Shown: positions 26,672-35,963, numbered from the stretch's first letter. The stretch is DNA of 64,000 nt from Isoptericola jiangsuensis (GCF_002563715.1 NZ_PDJJ01000001.1:682001-746000); one strand, 5' to 3'. Program-made: numbers and translations. The notes: generated from the sequence alone by a model not told the origin.

Positions 26672-27145
26672 CGCCCGGCGCCGTGGTCCGCGTCGAGCCG
26701 GCGCGGGCCGCGGCGCCACCTCGACGGCGGGCACGGCGAACCGCGCCCACACCCGCTTGCCGCCGTCCGTCCGGAACCAGCCGACGTCGTCGGCGACGCG
26801 CATCGCGAGCTGCAGCCCGAACCCGCCCTGCCCCAGGTCGCGGTCCGGGCTGAGCACCGGCGGGACGTCGGGCCGGTGGTCGAGGACGGACACCAGGAGC
26901 GACCCCTCGGCGACCATGAGGTCGAGGCGGGCGGGGCCGTCCGTGTGCCGCAGCGCGTTCGTGACGAGCTCGCTCGCCACGAGCACCACGTGGGACAGCA
27001 TCTCCTGGTGCTGCGGCCGGTCGAGCACGGGCAGCCGCGACCGCACCGTCGACTCCAGCTGCTGGCGGGTGCCCGCCAGCGCGTCCGCGTCCCTGACGTC
27101 CCACGTCGCGACCACGGGCGGGGTCGCGACGGCCCAGCCGGTCAC
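26651..27145 (-). CDS. RsbW-like anti-sigma/ATP-binding protein
   Basis: This 164-residue protein is a stand-alone GHKL ATPase domain of the RsbW/SpoIIAB or BldD-pathway type. It has the N-box SELVTNALRHT, a degenerate G1 region (SVLDHRPDVPPVL) and a G2 region GQGGFGLQLAMRVADDVGW. Such proteins bind sigma factors or anti-anti-sigma proteins as serine kinases. No partner gene is adjacent. The start is a GTG at 27145 with weak GGACGG upstream. The C-terminal tail is basic and overlaps the rhaB end. Confidence 0.78.
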   Translation of the reverse strand: MTGWAVATPPVVATWDVRDADALAGTRQQLESTVRSRLPVLDRPQHQEMLSHVVLVASELVTNALRHTDGPARLDLMVAEGSLLVSVLDHRPDVPPVLSPDRDLGQGGFGLQLAMRVADDVGWFRTDGGKRVWARFAVPAVEVAPRPAPARRGPRRRASTDGGR

Positions 27146-27315
27146 GACAGGACCGTCCGGGGGTCGTCGGACCAGGTCGGCATGGAACTCCTCGGGAGCG
27201 GGGTGGGGGTGGCGAACGCCTGGTCGAGCCTACCCGTCGCCCGGGTCCCGCGCCGTGCGAGCACACGCCGGTGGGGCGGTGCCCGACCTGCGCCGGGGGG
27301 AACCCCGACGGCGGG

Positions 27316-28098
27316 TCAGCGGAAGCGCTGGACGGCCAGCGGGGCGGCCTGCGCGAGGTCCTGCACGGCGGGGTGCTCGGGGTCGGCGAGGACCTGCGAC
27401 AGCGTGCCCGACGCGACGAACGTGCCCTCGGCGAGGACGTGCACGTGCGGGCACAGGTGCTCGACGAGCTCGAGGTCGTGCGAGACCAGCAGCACGGCGG
27501 TGCCGTCCGCCGCCGTCGTCTCCGCGAGCCGGCGCACGACCTCGCCGCGCATGGCGGGGTCGACGGCCGTCAGGGGCTCGTCGAGCAGCAGCGCCGCGGG
27601 GCGGGTGGCGAGCGCCGTGGCCAGGACGAGCCGCTGCTTCTCCCCGCCGGACATCGTGCCGACCACGCGCGAGGAGAACCGCGGCTCCAGGGCCACGTGC
27701 GCGAGCAGCTCCGCGACGGTCGCCCCGTTGGCGGTGCCCGCCCGGCGCGCGTCGGTCAGCGCACCGCCCAGCACCCGGTCCACGGTGGAGCGCGGGTCGA
27801 TGGTGCCGAGGCCCTCCTGCGCGACGCGACGCACCTGCGCCCGGAACCGCTTCTTGTCCCGCAGCCCGACGCGGGACACGGGTCGGCCCGACCAGGTGAC
27901 GTGGCCGCCCGTCGGCTTCACGACGCCGGCCAGTGCCCGCACGATCGTCGACTTGCCGGAGCCCGACGCCCCGACGACGCCCACCGGCGCTCCGCCGGCG
28001 ACCAGCTCCAGGTCGATGCCGTGCACGACGTCGGCGCCGCCGTACCCGGCCGCGAGGCCGTTCGCGCGCAGGACGGGGGAGGGGGTGCTCGTGCTCAT
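27316..28098 (-). CDS. ABC transporter ATPase, DppD/NikD-like, orphan
   Basis: This 260-residue ABC ATPase has Walker A (GASGSGKST), Q-loop region (RRVAQEGLGTIDPRS), signature (MSGGEKQRL) and Walker B (ALLLDEPLTAVDP), followed by the switch histidine SHDLE. The Q-loop region and overall length resemble peptide/nickel-type (DppD-like) subunits. No permease or binding-protein gene is next to it, so it either serves a transporter encoded elsewhere or has a non-transport role. The ATG at 28098 has AAGG five bases before it. Confidence 0.85.
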   Translation of the reverse strand: MSTSTPSPVLRANGLAAGYGGADVVHGIDLELVAGGAPVGVVGASGSGKSTIVRALAGVVKPTGGHVTWSGRPVSRVGLRDKKRFRAQVRRVAQEGLGTIDPRSTVDRVLGGALTDARRAGTANGATVAELLAHVALEPRFSSRVVGTMSGGEKQRLVLATALATRPAALLLDEPLTAVDPAMRGEVVRRLAETTAADGTAVLLVSHDLELVEHLCPHVHVLAEGTFVASGTLSQVLADPEHPAVQDLAQAAPLAVQRFR

Positions 28099-28296
28099 CG
28101 TGACCTTCTGTGGACGGTGGTGGCCCGTCGGCGGGAGGAGGAGCCGACGGGCCACACGGTACGACGAACGGGCGGCGGGCGGAGTTCCCGGCACCTCCCG
28201 CGCCGGTGCGGGCCGCGCACCGATCGCACCGGACCGCGATGATCGGGTCCGGGGGCGGGGTGCTCCCGCAGGATCGTCGGTGAGAGGAGGGACCGC

Positions 28297-29157
28297 ATGA
28301 TCGGCACGCTCAACGACCTCGTCGACCTGGTGGAACGCGAGGACGACCTCGACGTGGCGGCGTTCGCACGGCGGCGCGGCACCACCGAGTACCACCTGCG
28401 GCGGATGTTCTCGTCGCTGGCGGGGATGCCGCTGTCGGAGTACGTGCGACGGCGGCGCATGACGCTCGCCGGCGCCGAACTCGTCGGCGGAGCGCCGAAC
28501 CTGCTCGACGTGGCCGTGCGCCACGGGTACGGCTCGGTGGAGGCCTTCGGGCGTGCGTTCCGGGCCGTGCACGGCACGGGCCCGGCGGACGTGCGTCGTG
28601 ACGGCGGTCCCCTGCACGCACAACCCGTGCTCAGGTTCCGCCTGAGCGTGGAAGGGAGCACCCCCATGCACGTCACCGTCACCGACCGTCCCGAGCTGGT
28701 CCTCGTGGGTCACGCCGCGCAGGTCCCGCTGATCCACGCCGGGGTCAACCCGCACGTCCAGGCGCACGTCGCGTCGATCCCGCCCGCCGAGCACCAGCGG
28801 CTCAAGGCGCTGTCGTCCGCCGAGCCGCCCGGCATCCTCGCCGTCACGGCGGACGTCGACCCGGACGCCCCCGAGGGCACCCTGCTCACCTACCTGCACG
28901 GCGTCGCGACCGATGGTTCCGTGCCGCCGCCGGAGGACCTGGACGTCGTCCGGGTGCCCGCGGGGTCCTGGGCGGTGTTCGCGTCCAGCGGCCCGTTCCC
29001 GGAGACCCTCCAGCGGACCTGGGCGGCGACCGCGACCGAGTGGTTCCCCTCGAACCCGTGGCGGCTGCGCCCGGGGCCGTCGATCCTGCGCTACCTCGAG
29101 CTCACCGCGACCCACGCGAGCTGCGAGCTCTGGCTGCCCGTCGAGCGGGAGGGCTGA
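28297..29157 (+). CDS. AraC-family regulator with GyrI-like effector domain
   Basis: This 286-residue protein has two AraC helix-turn-helix motifs at the N-terminus (residues about 5-105, including YHLRRMFSSLAGMPLSEYVRR and GYGSVEAFGRAFR). A C-terminal GyrI-like/SOUL-type small-molecule-binding domain (residues about 122-286) follows. This resembles the architecture of Rob/BmrR-like drug-responsive regulators and of YdeE-like proteins. It is divergent from the orphan ABC ATPase gene and could regulate it; the effector is unknown. GAGAGGAGGG precedes the ATG. Confidence 0.86.
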   Translation: MIGTLNDLVDLVEREDDLDVAAFARRRGTTEYHLRRMFSSLAGMPLSEYVRRRRMTLAGAELVGGAPNLLDVAVRHGYGSVEAFGRAFRAVHGTGPADVRRDGGPLHAQPVLRFRLSVEGSTPMHVTVTDRPELVLVGHAAQVPLIHAGVNPHVQAHVASIPPAEHQRLKALSSAEPPGILAVTADVDPDAPEGTLLTYLHGVATDGSVPPPEDLDVVRVPAGSWAVFASSGPFPETLQRTWAATATEWFPSNPWRLRPGPSILRYLELTATHASCELWLPVEREG

Positions 29158-29196
29158 CGCCCGCAGCACGGCGGTGCGTCGCCGGGCTGACGGCAC

Positions 29197-29231
29197 GAGG
29201 CCCCGTCCGGTCGACGACCGGACGGGGCCTC
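29197..29231. terminator. Bidirectional terminator hairpin
   Basis: A perfect 16-bp stem (arms 29197-29212 and 29216-29231, GAGGCCCCGTCCGGTC and complement) closes a 3-base loop between two convergent genes. Confidence 0.88.
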
Positions 29232-29249
29232 GGGCGAGGTCGGCGACCC

Positions 29250-30119
29250 TCAGAGGTGCGGCGCGACGTGCTGCGCGTACCGGGCCGCGACGGTCCGGGC
29301 CGTGTCCAGGGGGTCCGCGGCCCAGATCTCCTCGTTGAAGATCTCGGTCTCGACGTCCCCGTCGTACCCGGCCTCGGCGACCCAGCGGCTGATGGTCGCG
29401 AAGTCGACGTACCCGTCGCCGACGTGCCCGCGGGAGTTGAGGGCCGACGGCGCGAACGGCAGGTTCCAGTCGCACACCTGGTAGCCGGCGAGGCGGCCCT
29501 CGCGCCCGGCGCGGGCGATCGACGCCTGCAGGTCGGGGTCCCACCACACGTGGTAGGTGTCCACGACCACGCCGACGGTGCGGGCGTCGAACGGCGCGGC
29601 GAGGTCGAGCGCCTGCCCGAGCGTGGACAGCACGGCCCGGTCGGCGGCGAACATCGGGTGCAGCGCCTCCAGGACGAGGCGCACGTCGTGCTCGGCGGCG
29701 ATCGGGGCGAGGTCGGCGAGACGGTCGGCGACGCGCTGCCGGGCCGCGACGACGTCACGGTCCGTGCCGGGCGCGGGCGGCTGCTCGGGCGACGACCCGG
29801 GCAGCCCGCCCACGACGAGCACCAGCTCGCGCGTGCCGATGCCCGCTGCCTCCTCGATGGCGCGCCGGTTGTCGTCGACGGCGTCGGCGATCCCGGCGGG
29901 CGTGGCCGCTGTGAGGAACCCGCCGCGGCACAGCGAGGAGACGCGCAGGCCGGCGTCCTCGACGATCTTGCGGGCGGTCTCCACGCCGTGCTCGGCGACC
30001 TGGTGCCGCCACAGCCCGACGGCGCCCATCCCGGCGCGGGCGGCGGCGTCGACGGCGTCGGCGAGGGAGGCGTGCTTGACGGTGGCGCTGTTGAGGGAGC
30101 AGCGGCGCAGGTCGGTCAC
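29250..30119 (-). CDS. Xylose-isomerase-like TIM-barrel sugar isomerase/epimerase
   Basis: This 289-residue protein belongs to the AP endonuclease 2 / IolE-like TIM-barrel family. It has metal-site segments LVLEALHPMF, VVVDTYHVWWDPD, YQVCDWNLPF and VETEIFNEE. It is third in a leftward operon behind a Gfo/Idh dehydrogenase and a DUF993 protein, with GTGA coupling. The likely role is isomerisation, epimerisation or dehydration of an oxidised sugar. No specific substrate can be read from the sequence. Confidence 0.83.
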   Translation of the reverse strand: MTDLRRCSLNSATVKHASLADAVDAAARAGMGAVGLWRHQVAEHGVETARKIVEDAGLRVSSLCRGGFLTAATPAGIADAVDDNRRAIEEAAGIGTRELVLVVGGLPGSSPEQPPAPGTDRDVVAARQRVADRLADLAPIAAEHDVRLVLEALHPMFAADRAVLSTLGQALDLAAPFDARTVGVVVDTYHVWWDPDLQASIARAGREGRLAGYQVCDWNLPFAPSALNSRGHVGDGYVDFATISRWVAEAGYDGDVETEIFNEEIWAADPLDTARTVAARYAQHVAPHL

Positions 30120-31399
30120 GAGTCCACCCCGTTCACGGTGAGGAGCGCGCGCAGGCGCTGGGCGGCGAGGTGCGGGTCGAGCAGCATGCCGCAGTCGTCG
30201 GCGAGCCGGGCGAGCTGGACGAGGTGCGCCAGCGAGCGGCCCGAGTGGAGGCCCCCGACGAGCTGGAAGCCGGGCTGGAACCCGTTGAGCCAGGACAGGA
30301 ACGCCACGCCGGTCTTGTAGAAGTAGGTCGGCGTGCGGAAGATGTGCCGGCCGAGCTTCTCGGTGGAGGCGAGGATCGCGTGACCGCGGGCGGCGCCGGT
30401 CGCGTCACCGTCGAGGCCGGCGTCGAACGCCTGGAGCGCGGTGGACGCCGCCGGGTAGATCGCGGCGAAGATGCCGAGCAGGGCGTCGGAGTGGCCCTGC
30501 TCGTCGCCGGCGATGAGCTCCGGGTAGTTGAAGTCGTCGCCGGTGTAGAGCCGCACGGGGGAGCCGTCGAGCGCGGCGAGGGTGCGGCGCAGGCCGATCT
30601 CGTGCCCGGCGTCGAGCAGCGACACCTTGACGCCGTCGACCTTGGCCTGGTGGGCCTTGATGAGGTCGACGAACGTCGCGGTGGCGGTCTCCACGGACTC
30701 CGATCCCCAGTAGCCGGCGAGCGCGGGGTCGAACATGGTGCCGAGCCAGTGCAGGACGACGGGCCGGTCGGCCTCGGCGAGGACGGCGTCGTAGACGCGG
30801 GCGTAGTCCTCGGCGGAGCGGGCGACCTGCGCCAGGGCGCGGGACGCCATGACGATGACCTGCGCGCCGGACTCCTGGACGACGCGGACCTGCTCGCGGT
30901 AGGCGTCGGTGACGGCGGCGAGCGCCGTCGGGTCGCCGGGCTGCCAGGTCGCCACGAGGGCGGGGTCGAGATGGTCGGTCCCCGCGCCGCAGGCGACGGC
31001 CCCGCCGACGGACGCGGCCTCGGCGGCGGAGCGGCGCACGAGCTCCTGGGTGGCGGCCCAGTCGAGGCCCATGCCGCGCTGGGCGGTGTCCATGGCGTCG
31101 GCGACGCCGAGGCCGTACCGCCAGATCTGGTGCCGGTAGGCGAGGGTGGCGTCCCAGTCGACGGCGGCGGGTGCGCCGGGCACGTTCTCGGCGCCGACGT
31201 GCGGCACGACGTGCGCGGCGGCGAAAGCGACGCGGGAGCGGATCGGTGCGGACGGCGCGGTCCAGGGGCCGGGCGCGTTGAGCTCGCGCACCTCGGTCCC
31301 GGCGACGCGTCCGGCGTCGTCGAAGCGGGGCAGGCGCACGGTGGCGCCGCTGCCGGTGAGCACGGGGGCGCCCTCGCGGCCCACGACGGTGGCGCTCAC
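30116..31399 (-). CDS. DUF993-family, dihydrodipicolinate-synthase-like protein
   Basis: This 427-residue protein resembles the DUF993 family, distant relatives of the DapA/NAL Schiff-base aldolases and dehydratases. A candidate Schiff-base lysine is Lys258 in VDGVKVSLLD, with VVLHWLGTM and YTGDDFNYPELI in neighbouring strands. It sits between a sugar dehydrogenase gene and a sugar isomerase gene with GTGA overlaps at both ends, so it probably cleaves or dehydrates the keto acid they produce. The GTG at 31399 is fixed by the overlap. Confidence 0.8.
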   Translation of the reverse strand: MSATVVGREGAPVLTGSGATVRLPRFDDAGRVAGTEVRELNAPGPWTAPSAPIRSRVAFAAAHVVPHVGAENVPGAPAAVDWDATLAYRHQIWRYGLGVADAMDTAQRGMGLDWAATQELVRRSAAEAASVGGAVACGAGTDHLDPALVATWQPGDPTALAAVTDAYREQVRVVQESGAQVIVMASRALAQVARSAEDYARVYDAVLAEADRPVVLHWLGTMFDPALAGYWGSESVETATATFVDLIKAHQAKVDGVKVSLLDAGHEIGLRRTLAALDGSPVRLYTGDDFNYPELIAGDEQGHSDALLGIFAAIYPAASTALQAFDAGLDGDATGAARGHAILASTEKLGRHIFRTPTYFYKTGVAFLSWLNGFQPGFQLVGGLHSGRSLAHLVQLARLADDCGMLLDPHLAAQRLRALLTVNGVDS

Positions 31400-32562
31400 A
31401 GGGTGATCTCCGGGACGTCGAGGCGGCGGCCCTCGGCGGACGACCGGAGGCCGAGCTCGGCGAGCTGGACGCCGCGGGCGGCGGACAGCAGGTCGAACCG
31501 GTGCTCGCGGCCGGCGACGACGTCGCGCAGGAACTCCTCCCACTGCAGCTTGAAGCCGTTGTCGAGGTCGGCGTTGGCGGGGACCTCGGACCACTGGTCG
31601 CGGAACGGCTCGGTGACGGGCAGGTCGGGGTTCCACACGGGCTTGGGGGTGTGGGCGCGCTGCTGGGCGACGCACTTGCGCAGGCCGGCGACGGCGGAGC
31701 CGTGGGTGCCGTCGATCTGGAACTCGACGAGCTCGTCGCGGTAGACGCGCACGGCCCAGGAGGAGTTGATCTGCGCGACGACGGGGTCGCCGTCGGGGGT
31801 CTCGATCTCGAAGATGCCGTAGGCGGCGTCGTCGGCGGTGGCGGTGTACTCCTTGCCCTGCTCGTCCCAGCGGGTGGGGATGTGCGTGACGGTCTGGGCG
31901 TTGACGGTGCGCACCTGGCCGAGGATGCCCTCGAGGACGTAGTTCCAGTGGCAGAACATGTCCGTGGTCATGCCGCCGCCGTCCTCCTTGCGGTAGTTCC
32001 AGGAGGGGCGCTGGGCGGGCTGGTGGTCGCCCTCGAACACCCAGTAGCCGAACTCGCCGCGCAGGGACAGGATGCGGCCGAAGAACCCCTCGTCGACGAG
32101 GCGGCGGAGCTTGACGAGGCCGGGCAGGTAGAGCTTGTCGTGGACGACGCCGGCGGTGACGCCGGTGGCCTCGCGGAGCTGGGCGAGGGCGATCGCCTCG
32201 GGGAGCGTCTCGGCGGTGGGCTTCTCGGTGTAGACGTGCTTGCCGGCCTTCATGGCGGTGGACAGGGTGGCGGCGCGCAGGTTGGTCATGGCGGCGTCGA
32301 ACACGATGTCGGTGTCGGCGGCGTGGATGGCGCCGTCGAGGTCCGTGGTCCACTCGGCGACGTCGTGCTTCTTCGCGAGCTCGGCGAGCTTGGCCTCGTT
32401 GCGGCCGACGAGGATCGGCTCGACCTGCACCCGGGTGCCGTCGGGGAGCTCGACGCCGCCCTGCTCGCGGATGGGCAGGATCGAGCGGACGAGGTGCTGG
32501 CGGTATCCCATGCGGCCGGTGACGCCGTTCATGGCGATGCGCAGGGTGCGGGTAGTGGTCAC
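31396..32562 (-). CDS. Gfo/Idh/MocA-family oxidoreductase
   Basis: This 388-residue NAD(P)-dependent dehydrogenase has an N-terminal Rossmann fold (RIAMNGVTGRMGYRQHL), the characteristic EKP motif (YTEKPTAET) and a C-terminal beta-sheet dimer domain. It is the first gene of the three-enzyme operon, divergent from a LacI regulator. The GTG at 32562 is chosen because AAGGAG lies nine bases upstream; the frame remains open upstream through the promoter region. Oxidation of a sugar or inositol-like polyol is likely. Confidence 0.87.
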   Translation of the reverse strand: MTTTRTLRIAMNGVTGRMGYRQHLVRSILPIREQGGVELPDGTRVQVEPILVGRNEAKLAELAKKHDVAEWTTDLDGAIHAADTDIVFDAAMTNLRAATLSTAMKAGKHVYTEKPTAETLPEAIALAQLREATGVTAGVVHDKLYLPGLVKLRRLVDEGFFGRILSLRGEFGYWVFEGDHQPAQRPSWNYRKEDGGGMTTDMFCHWNYVLEGILGQVRTVNAQTVTHIPTRWDEQGKEYTATADDAAYGIFEIETPDGDPVVAQINSSWAVRVYRDELVEFQIDGTHGSAVAGLRKCVAQQRAHTPKPVWNPDLPVTEPFRDQWSEVPANADLDNGFKLQWEEFLRDVVAGREHRFDLLSAARGVQLAELGLRSSAEGRRLDVPEITL

Positions 32563-32634
32563 TGCGAGGACTCCTTCGTCGGACGCGCGAGTGGTGCGAG
32601 AACTCTTCGGCGCTCCCGCTGCGTGCCGTCGGCA

Positions 32635-32664
32635 ACGGAATGCGCTTTCCGTCTCCCACGGTAG
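32635..32664 (-). promoter_or_regulatory. Operator and -10 box of the dehydrogenase-DUF993-isomerase operon
   Basis: ACGGAATGCGCTTTCCGT (32635-32652) is an 18-bp palindrome with one mismatched pair. On the minus strand a TACCGT -10 box (32664-32659) lies six bases before it, putting the operator over the start site. A rightward TAGGGT (32662-32667) or TAGGAT (32710-32715) box could serve the divergent regulator gene. Confidence 0.82.
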
Positions 32665-32770
32665 GGTCTCGCCCGGTGGCACGTCAAGCGGTCACCGTGG
32701 TCGCGGCCCTAGGATCGCGCCGACAAGGACGCGCGGACGCCCCGACGTCCCACCGACCAGGAGGTGGCAG

Positions 32771-33790
32771 GTGGCCAGAGCTCGGCTGCAGGACGTCGCG
32801 GACCGCGCCGGGGTGTCCCTCGCGACCGCGTCGCGCGTGCTCAACGGGTCGGCGCGCCAGCCGGGCCCCGATCTCGTCGACAGGGTCCGCGCCGCCGCCG
32901 ACGACCTCGGCTACGTCGTCAACGCCCAGGCCCAGGCGCTCGCCCGCTCCCGGACCGGCCTGCTCGGCCTCGTCGTCCAGGACATCTCCGACCCCTACTT
33001 CTCCACCATCGCCGCCGGCGCGCAGGCCGCCGCCCGCGAGCGCGGCCGCATGGTGCTCCTCGCGTCCACCGACCGCGACCCCGCCGCCGAGCGCGACGCC
33101 GTCGCCGCGTTCGCCGGGTACCGCGTCGACGCCGTCGTCGTCGCCGGCACCCGCTGGTCCGCCGCGGAGGACGCCCCCGTCGCCGCCGAGGTCGCCGCGT
33201 TCCAGGCGTCCGGCGGCCGGGTCGTGGTCGTCGGGCAGCCGCTCGGCACCGCCGGCGTCGTCCACCCGCCGAACGTCGACGGCGCCCGCGCGCTCGCCGA
33301 GGCGCTGGTCGGCCAGGGGCACCGCCGGTTCGTCCTGCTCGGCGCCCCCGAGCGGGTCGTCACCGCCCGGGAGCGCACCGACGCGTTCGCCGCTGCGGTC
33401 GCCCGCTCCGGGGCGGAGGTCGTCGCGCTCGTGGCCGAGGAGTTCTCCCGCGACGGCGGGTTCGCCGCCGGCGACCGCGTCGCCGAGCTCGCCCGCGCCG
33501 CCGCGGCGGACGGCCTCGACGCGCCCTGCGTCTTCGCGGCCAGCGACGTCATGGCCATCGGCCTCGTCGCCCGGCTGCGCGAGCTCGGCCTCGCCGTGCC
33601 CGCCGACGTGGCCGTCGCCGGGTTCGACGACATCCCCACCCTGCGCGACCACGCCCCGTCGCTGACCACGGTGCGCATCCCCTTGGAGGACATGGGCCGG
33701 CTCGCCGTGGCGGCCGCCGTGGCCGAGGACGAGGGCGGGTACGTGGAGGTCGCCCACGAGGTCGTGCTGCGGGAGTCCACCGCCCGCTGA
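32771..33790 (+). CDS. LacI-family regulator of the adjacent sugar operon
   Basis: This 339-residue LacI/GalR regulator has the helix-turn-helix RLQDVADRAGVSLATASRVLNG at the N-terminus and a sugar-binding domain with VVQDISDPYFS and the late FDDIPTLRDHAPSLTTVRIP stretch. The GTG at 32771 follows AGGAGGTG. It is divergent from the dehydrogenase operon and shares its operator region, so it is probably the local repressor. Confidence 0.88.
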   Translation: MARARLQDVADRAGVSLATASRVLNGSARQPGPDLVDRVRAAADDLGYVVNAQAQALARSRTGLLGLVVQDISDPYFSTIAAGAQAAARERGRMVLLASTDRDPAAERDAVAAFAGYRVDAVVVAGTRWSAAEDAPVAAEVAAFQASGGRVVVVGQPLGTAGVVHPPNVDGARALAEALVGQGHRRFVLLGAPERVVTARERTDAFAAAVARSGAEVVALVAEEFSRDGGFAAGDRVAELARAAAADGLDAPCVFAASDVMAIGLVARLRELGLAVPADVAVAGFDDIPTLRDHAPSLTTVRIPLEDMGRLAVAAAVAEDEGGYVEVAHEVVLRESTAR

Positions 33791-33888
33791 CCCGGTCGGC
33801 GCCCGCTTCGTGCCGGTTCGCCCGGCCCGCGGGAGCCGGTTCGTCCGTTCGGATCGCACCGGACCCCCGGCTCCGGTTGTCTGGGCGC

Positions 33889-35913
33889 ATGCAGCAGATC
33901 TCCGGCTTCCTCACCGGGCTCGTCGGGCTCGTCGCCACCGCCGTCATGCTGGGGCTGCTCGCGGCCACCTCGCGCCGCGTCATGGGCGCACCGGTCGGCT
34001 GGGTCCGGGCCGGGATCGTGTCCTTCCTGACGCTGAGCGCCGGGTCGGCCGCCCTGACGTACGGGCTCGCGGAGAACGGCTGGGCCGACGCCGACGGCGA
34101 CCTCACCGTCCACCCGCTGGTGGCGCTCGCCGCGATCGGCCTCACCTTCGCCTGGGCGTACGTGCTCGGGCTGTGCGTGCTCCTCGTGCTCGAGCTGCTC
34201 GTCCCCACCGGGGCGGTCCCCGGTCCGTGGCGGGCCTTCCAGGGCCTGCGCCAGGGGCGGCGCGAGTCCCGCCGGTACACGCAGATCCTCGCGATCGGGG
34301 CGCGCCACGGCCTCGGCGGCACCCTGCGCCGCGGCGCCCGGCAGGCGGACGGGACCCGGACGTCCCGCACCGACGAGCGCCGGCTCGCCGAGGGCCTGCG
34401 GGACACCCTCAGCGACGCCGGGGTGACCTTCGTGAAGTTCGGGCAGGTGCTCTCGACCCGGCGTGACCTGCTCTCGCCGACGGTCGCGGACACCCTCGCC
34501 ACGTTGCAGAGCGAGGTGCCGCCCGCACCGTGGGCCGACGTCGAGGCGGCCGTCGTCGCCGCGCTCGGCCGCCCCGTCGACGAGGTGTTCACCGAGTTCT
34601 CGTCGGAGCCGCTGGCGTCCGCGTCGGTCGGGCAGGTGCACGTCGCGCGGCTGCCCGACGGGCGGGAGGTGGTCGTCAAGGTGCAGCGGCCCGGGGCGCG
34701 CGACCAGGTGGAGGTCGACCTGGCGATCCTCGGCCGGTTCGCGCGGCGGCTCGAACGGGACACCGCGTGGGGGCGCAACCTGGGCGTCGTCGCGCTCGCC
34801 GACGGGTTCGCCGACATGCTGCACGAGGAGCTCGACTACCGGCGCGAGGCGGAGAACACCCTCGCGCTGCGTGCCACGATCGAGGACGCGCCCGCCGGGA
34901 CGGTGGGCCGCGTGGTCGTGCCCGACGTCGACCTCGACCTGTCCGGCCGGAGCCTGCTCGTGCTGGAACGCCTCCGCGGCACCCCGGTCGGCCGGGCCGA
35001 GGACGTCCTGGCGCGGTTCGACGCCGACCAGCGGGCCGAGCTGGCGCGCAGCCTGCTGGCCGTCGCGCTCGACCAGGTGCTCGCCGCCGGGACGTTCCAC
35101 GCCGACCTCCACCCCGGCAACGTGCTGATCGCCGACGACGGCACGATCGGGCTGCTCGACATGGGCGCCGTGGGACGGCTCGGCGAGCCGGAACGGCTCG
35201 GGATCGCCGTGCTGCTGCTCGCCATCGACGGCGACGACGCCGTCGCCGCGACCGACTCCCTGCTGGAGCTGCTGGAGCCCCCGGCCGGGCTGGACGCCCG
35301 CCGCCTGGAGCGCGCCGTCGGGCAGCTCCTCCTGCGGTTCCGCTCCGGGGCCGCGGTGGACGCGTCCTTCGCGGCGCTGTTCCGCCTGGTGACGGACGCG
35401 GGGTGCGCCGTCCCGGCGAACGTGGCGTCCGCGTTCCGCACCTTCACGTCCCTGGAGGGGACGCTGCGGCTGCTCAGCCCCGGCTTCGACCTCATCGCCG
35501 GGGCGCGCGAGGCGTCGCGGCCCGTCGTGGACCGGCTCGTCACCGTGGGTGCGCTGCGCCGCAAGGTCACCCAGCAGCTCGTCGGGCTCGCGCCGGAGGT
35601 CGAGCGGTTCCCGCGGCGCGTGACGCGGCTCGTCACGGACCTGGAGCAGGGCCGGTTCACGGTGCAGGTGCGCCCGTTCGCCGACCCCGGCGACCGGGCG
35701 TTCGTCACCGCGCTGGTGCAGCAGGTCGTGTCCACGGTGGTGGCGTCGGCGGCGGTCGTCGCGGCCGTGCTGCTCATGGTGGCCGAGGGCGGCCCGCAGC
35801 TCGGGGACGGCGTGGCCGTGTTCCCGGTGCTCGGGGCCGCCCTCGGGTTCGCGGGGACCGTGCTGGGCGTGCGGGTGCTCGTCTTCGCCTTCCGCGGGCT
35901 CCCCGCACGCTGA
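33889..35913 (+). CDS. ABC1/UbiB-family atypical kinase, membrane-bound
   Basis: This 674-residue protein has three predicted N-terminal membrane segments (residues about 7-27, 40-60, 77-104), the ABC1 domain and two C-terminal membrane helices. Family hallmarks are the KxGQ motif (KFGQ, 183-186), the alanine-rich nucleotide loop ASASVGQVH, the VVVKVQRPG lysine, catalytic FHADLHPGN and LLDMG in place of DFG. UbiB/COQ8 proteins are ATPases that assist quinone or lipid metabolism. No quinone genes are adjacent, so the lipid target is open. The ribosome site is weak and the ATG at 33889 may be leaderless or mis-set. Confidence 0.87.
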   Translation: MQQISGFLTGLVGLVATAVMLGLLAATSRRVMGAPVGWVRAGIVSFLTLSAGSAALTYGLAENGWADADGDLTVHPLVALAAIGLTFAWAYVLGLCVLLVLELLVPTGAVPGPWRAFQGLRQGRRESRRYTQILAIGARHGLGGTLRRGARQADGTRTSRTDERRLAEGLRDTLSDAGVTFVKFGQVLSTRRDLLSPTVADTLATLQSEVPPAPWADVEAAVVAALGRPVDEVFTEFSSEPLASASVGQVHVARLPDGREVVVKVQRPGARDQVEVDLAILGRFARRLERDTAWGRNLGVVALADGFADMLHEELDYRREAENTLALRATIEDAPAGTVGRVVVPDVDLDLSGRSLLVLERLRGTPVGRAEDVLARFDADQRAELARSLLAVALDQVLAAGTFHADLHPGNVLIADDGTIGLLDMGAVGRLGEPERLGIAVLLLAIDGDDAVAATDSLLELLEPPAGLDARRLERAVGQLLLRFRSGAAVDASFAALFRLVTDAGCAVPANVASAFRTFTSLEGTLRLLSPGFDLIAGAREASRPVVDRLVTVGALRRKVTQQLVGLAPEVERFPRRVTRLVTDLEQGRFTVQVRPFADPGDRAFVTALVQQVVSTVVASAAVVAAVLLMVAEGGPQLGDGVAVFPVLGAALGFAGTVLGVRVLVFAFRGLPAR

Positions 35914-35916
35914 CGA

Positions 35917-35936
35917 CGGCGGCCGCCGGGCCGCCG
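35917..35936. terminator. Short hairpin between convergent genes
   Basis: CGGCGGC and GCCGCCG (7-bp stem, 6-base loop) lie four bases past the ABC1 kinase stop and 27 bases before the convergent glycosyltransferase end. Confidence 0.5.
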
Positions 35937-35963
35937 CCGGTCGACGGTCGACGGTCGGGTCGG

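Noticed and set aside
29040-30320. Plus-strand frame over the sugar isomerase gene
   Set aside because: It is antisense to a conserved TIM-barrel protein, crosses the terminator at 29197-29231, and has no recognisable domain.
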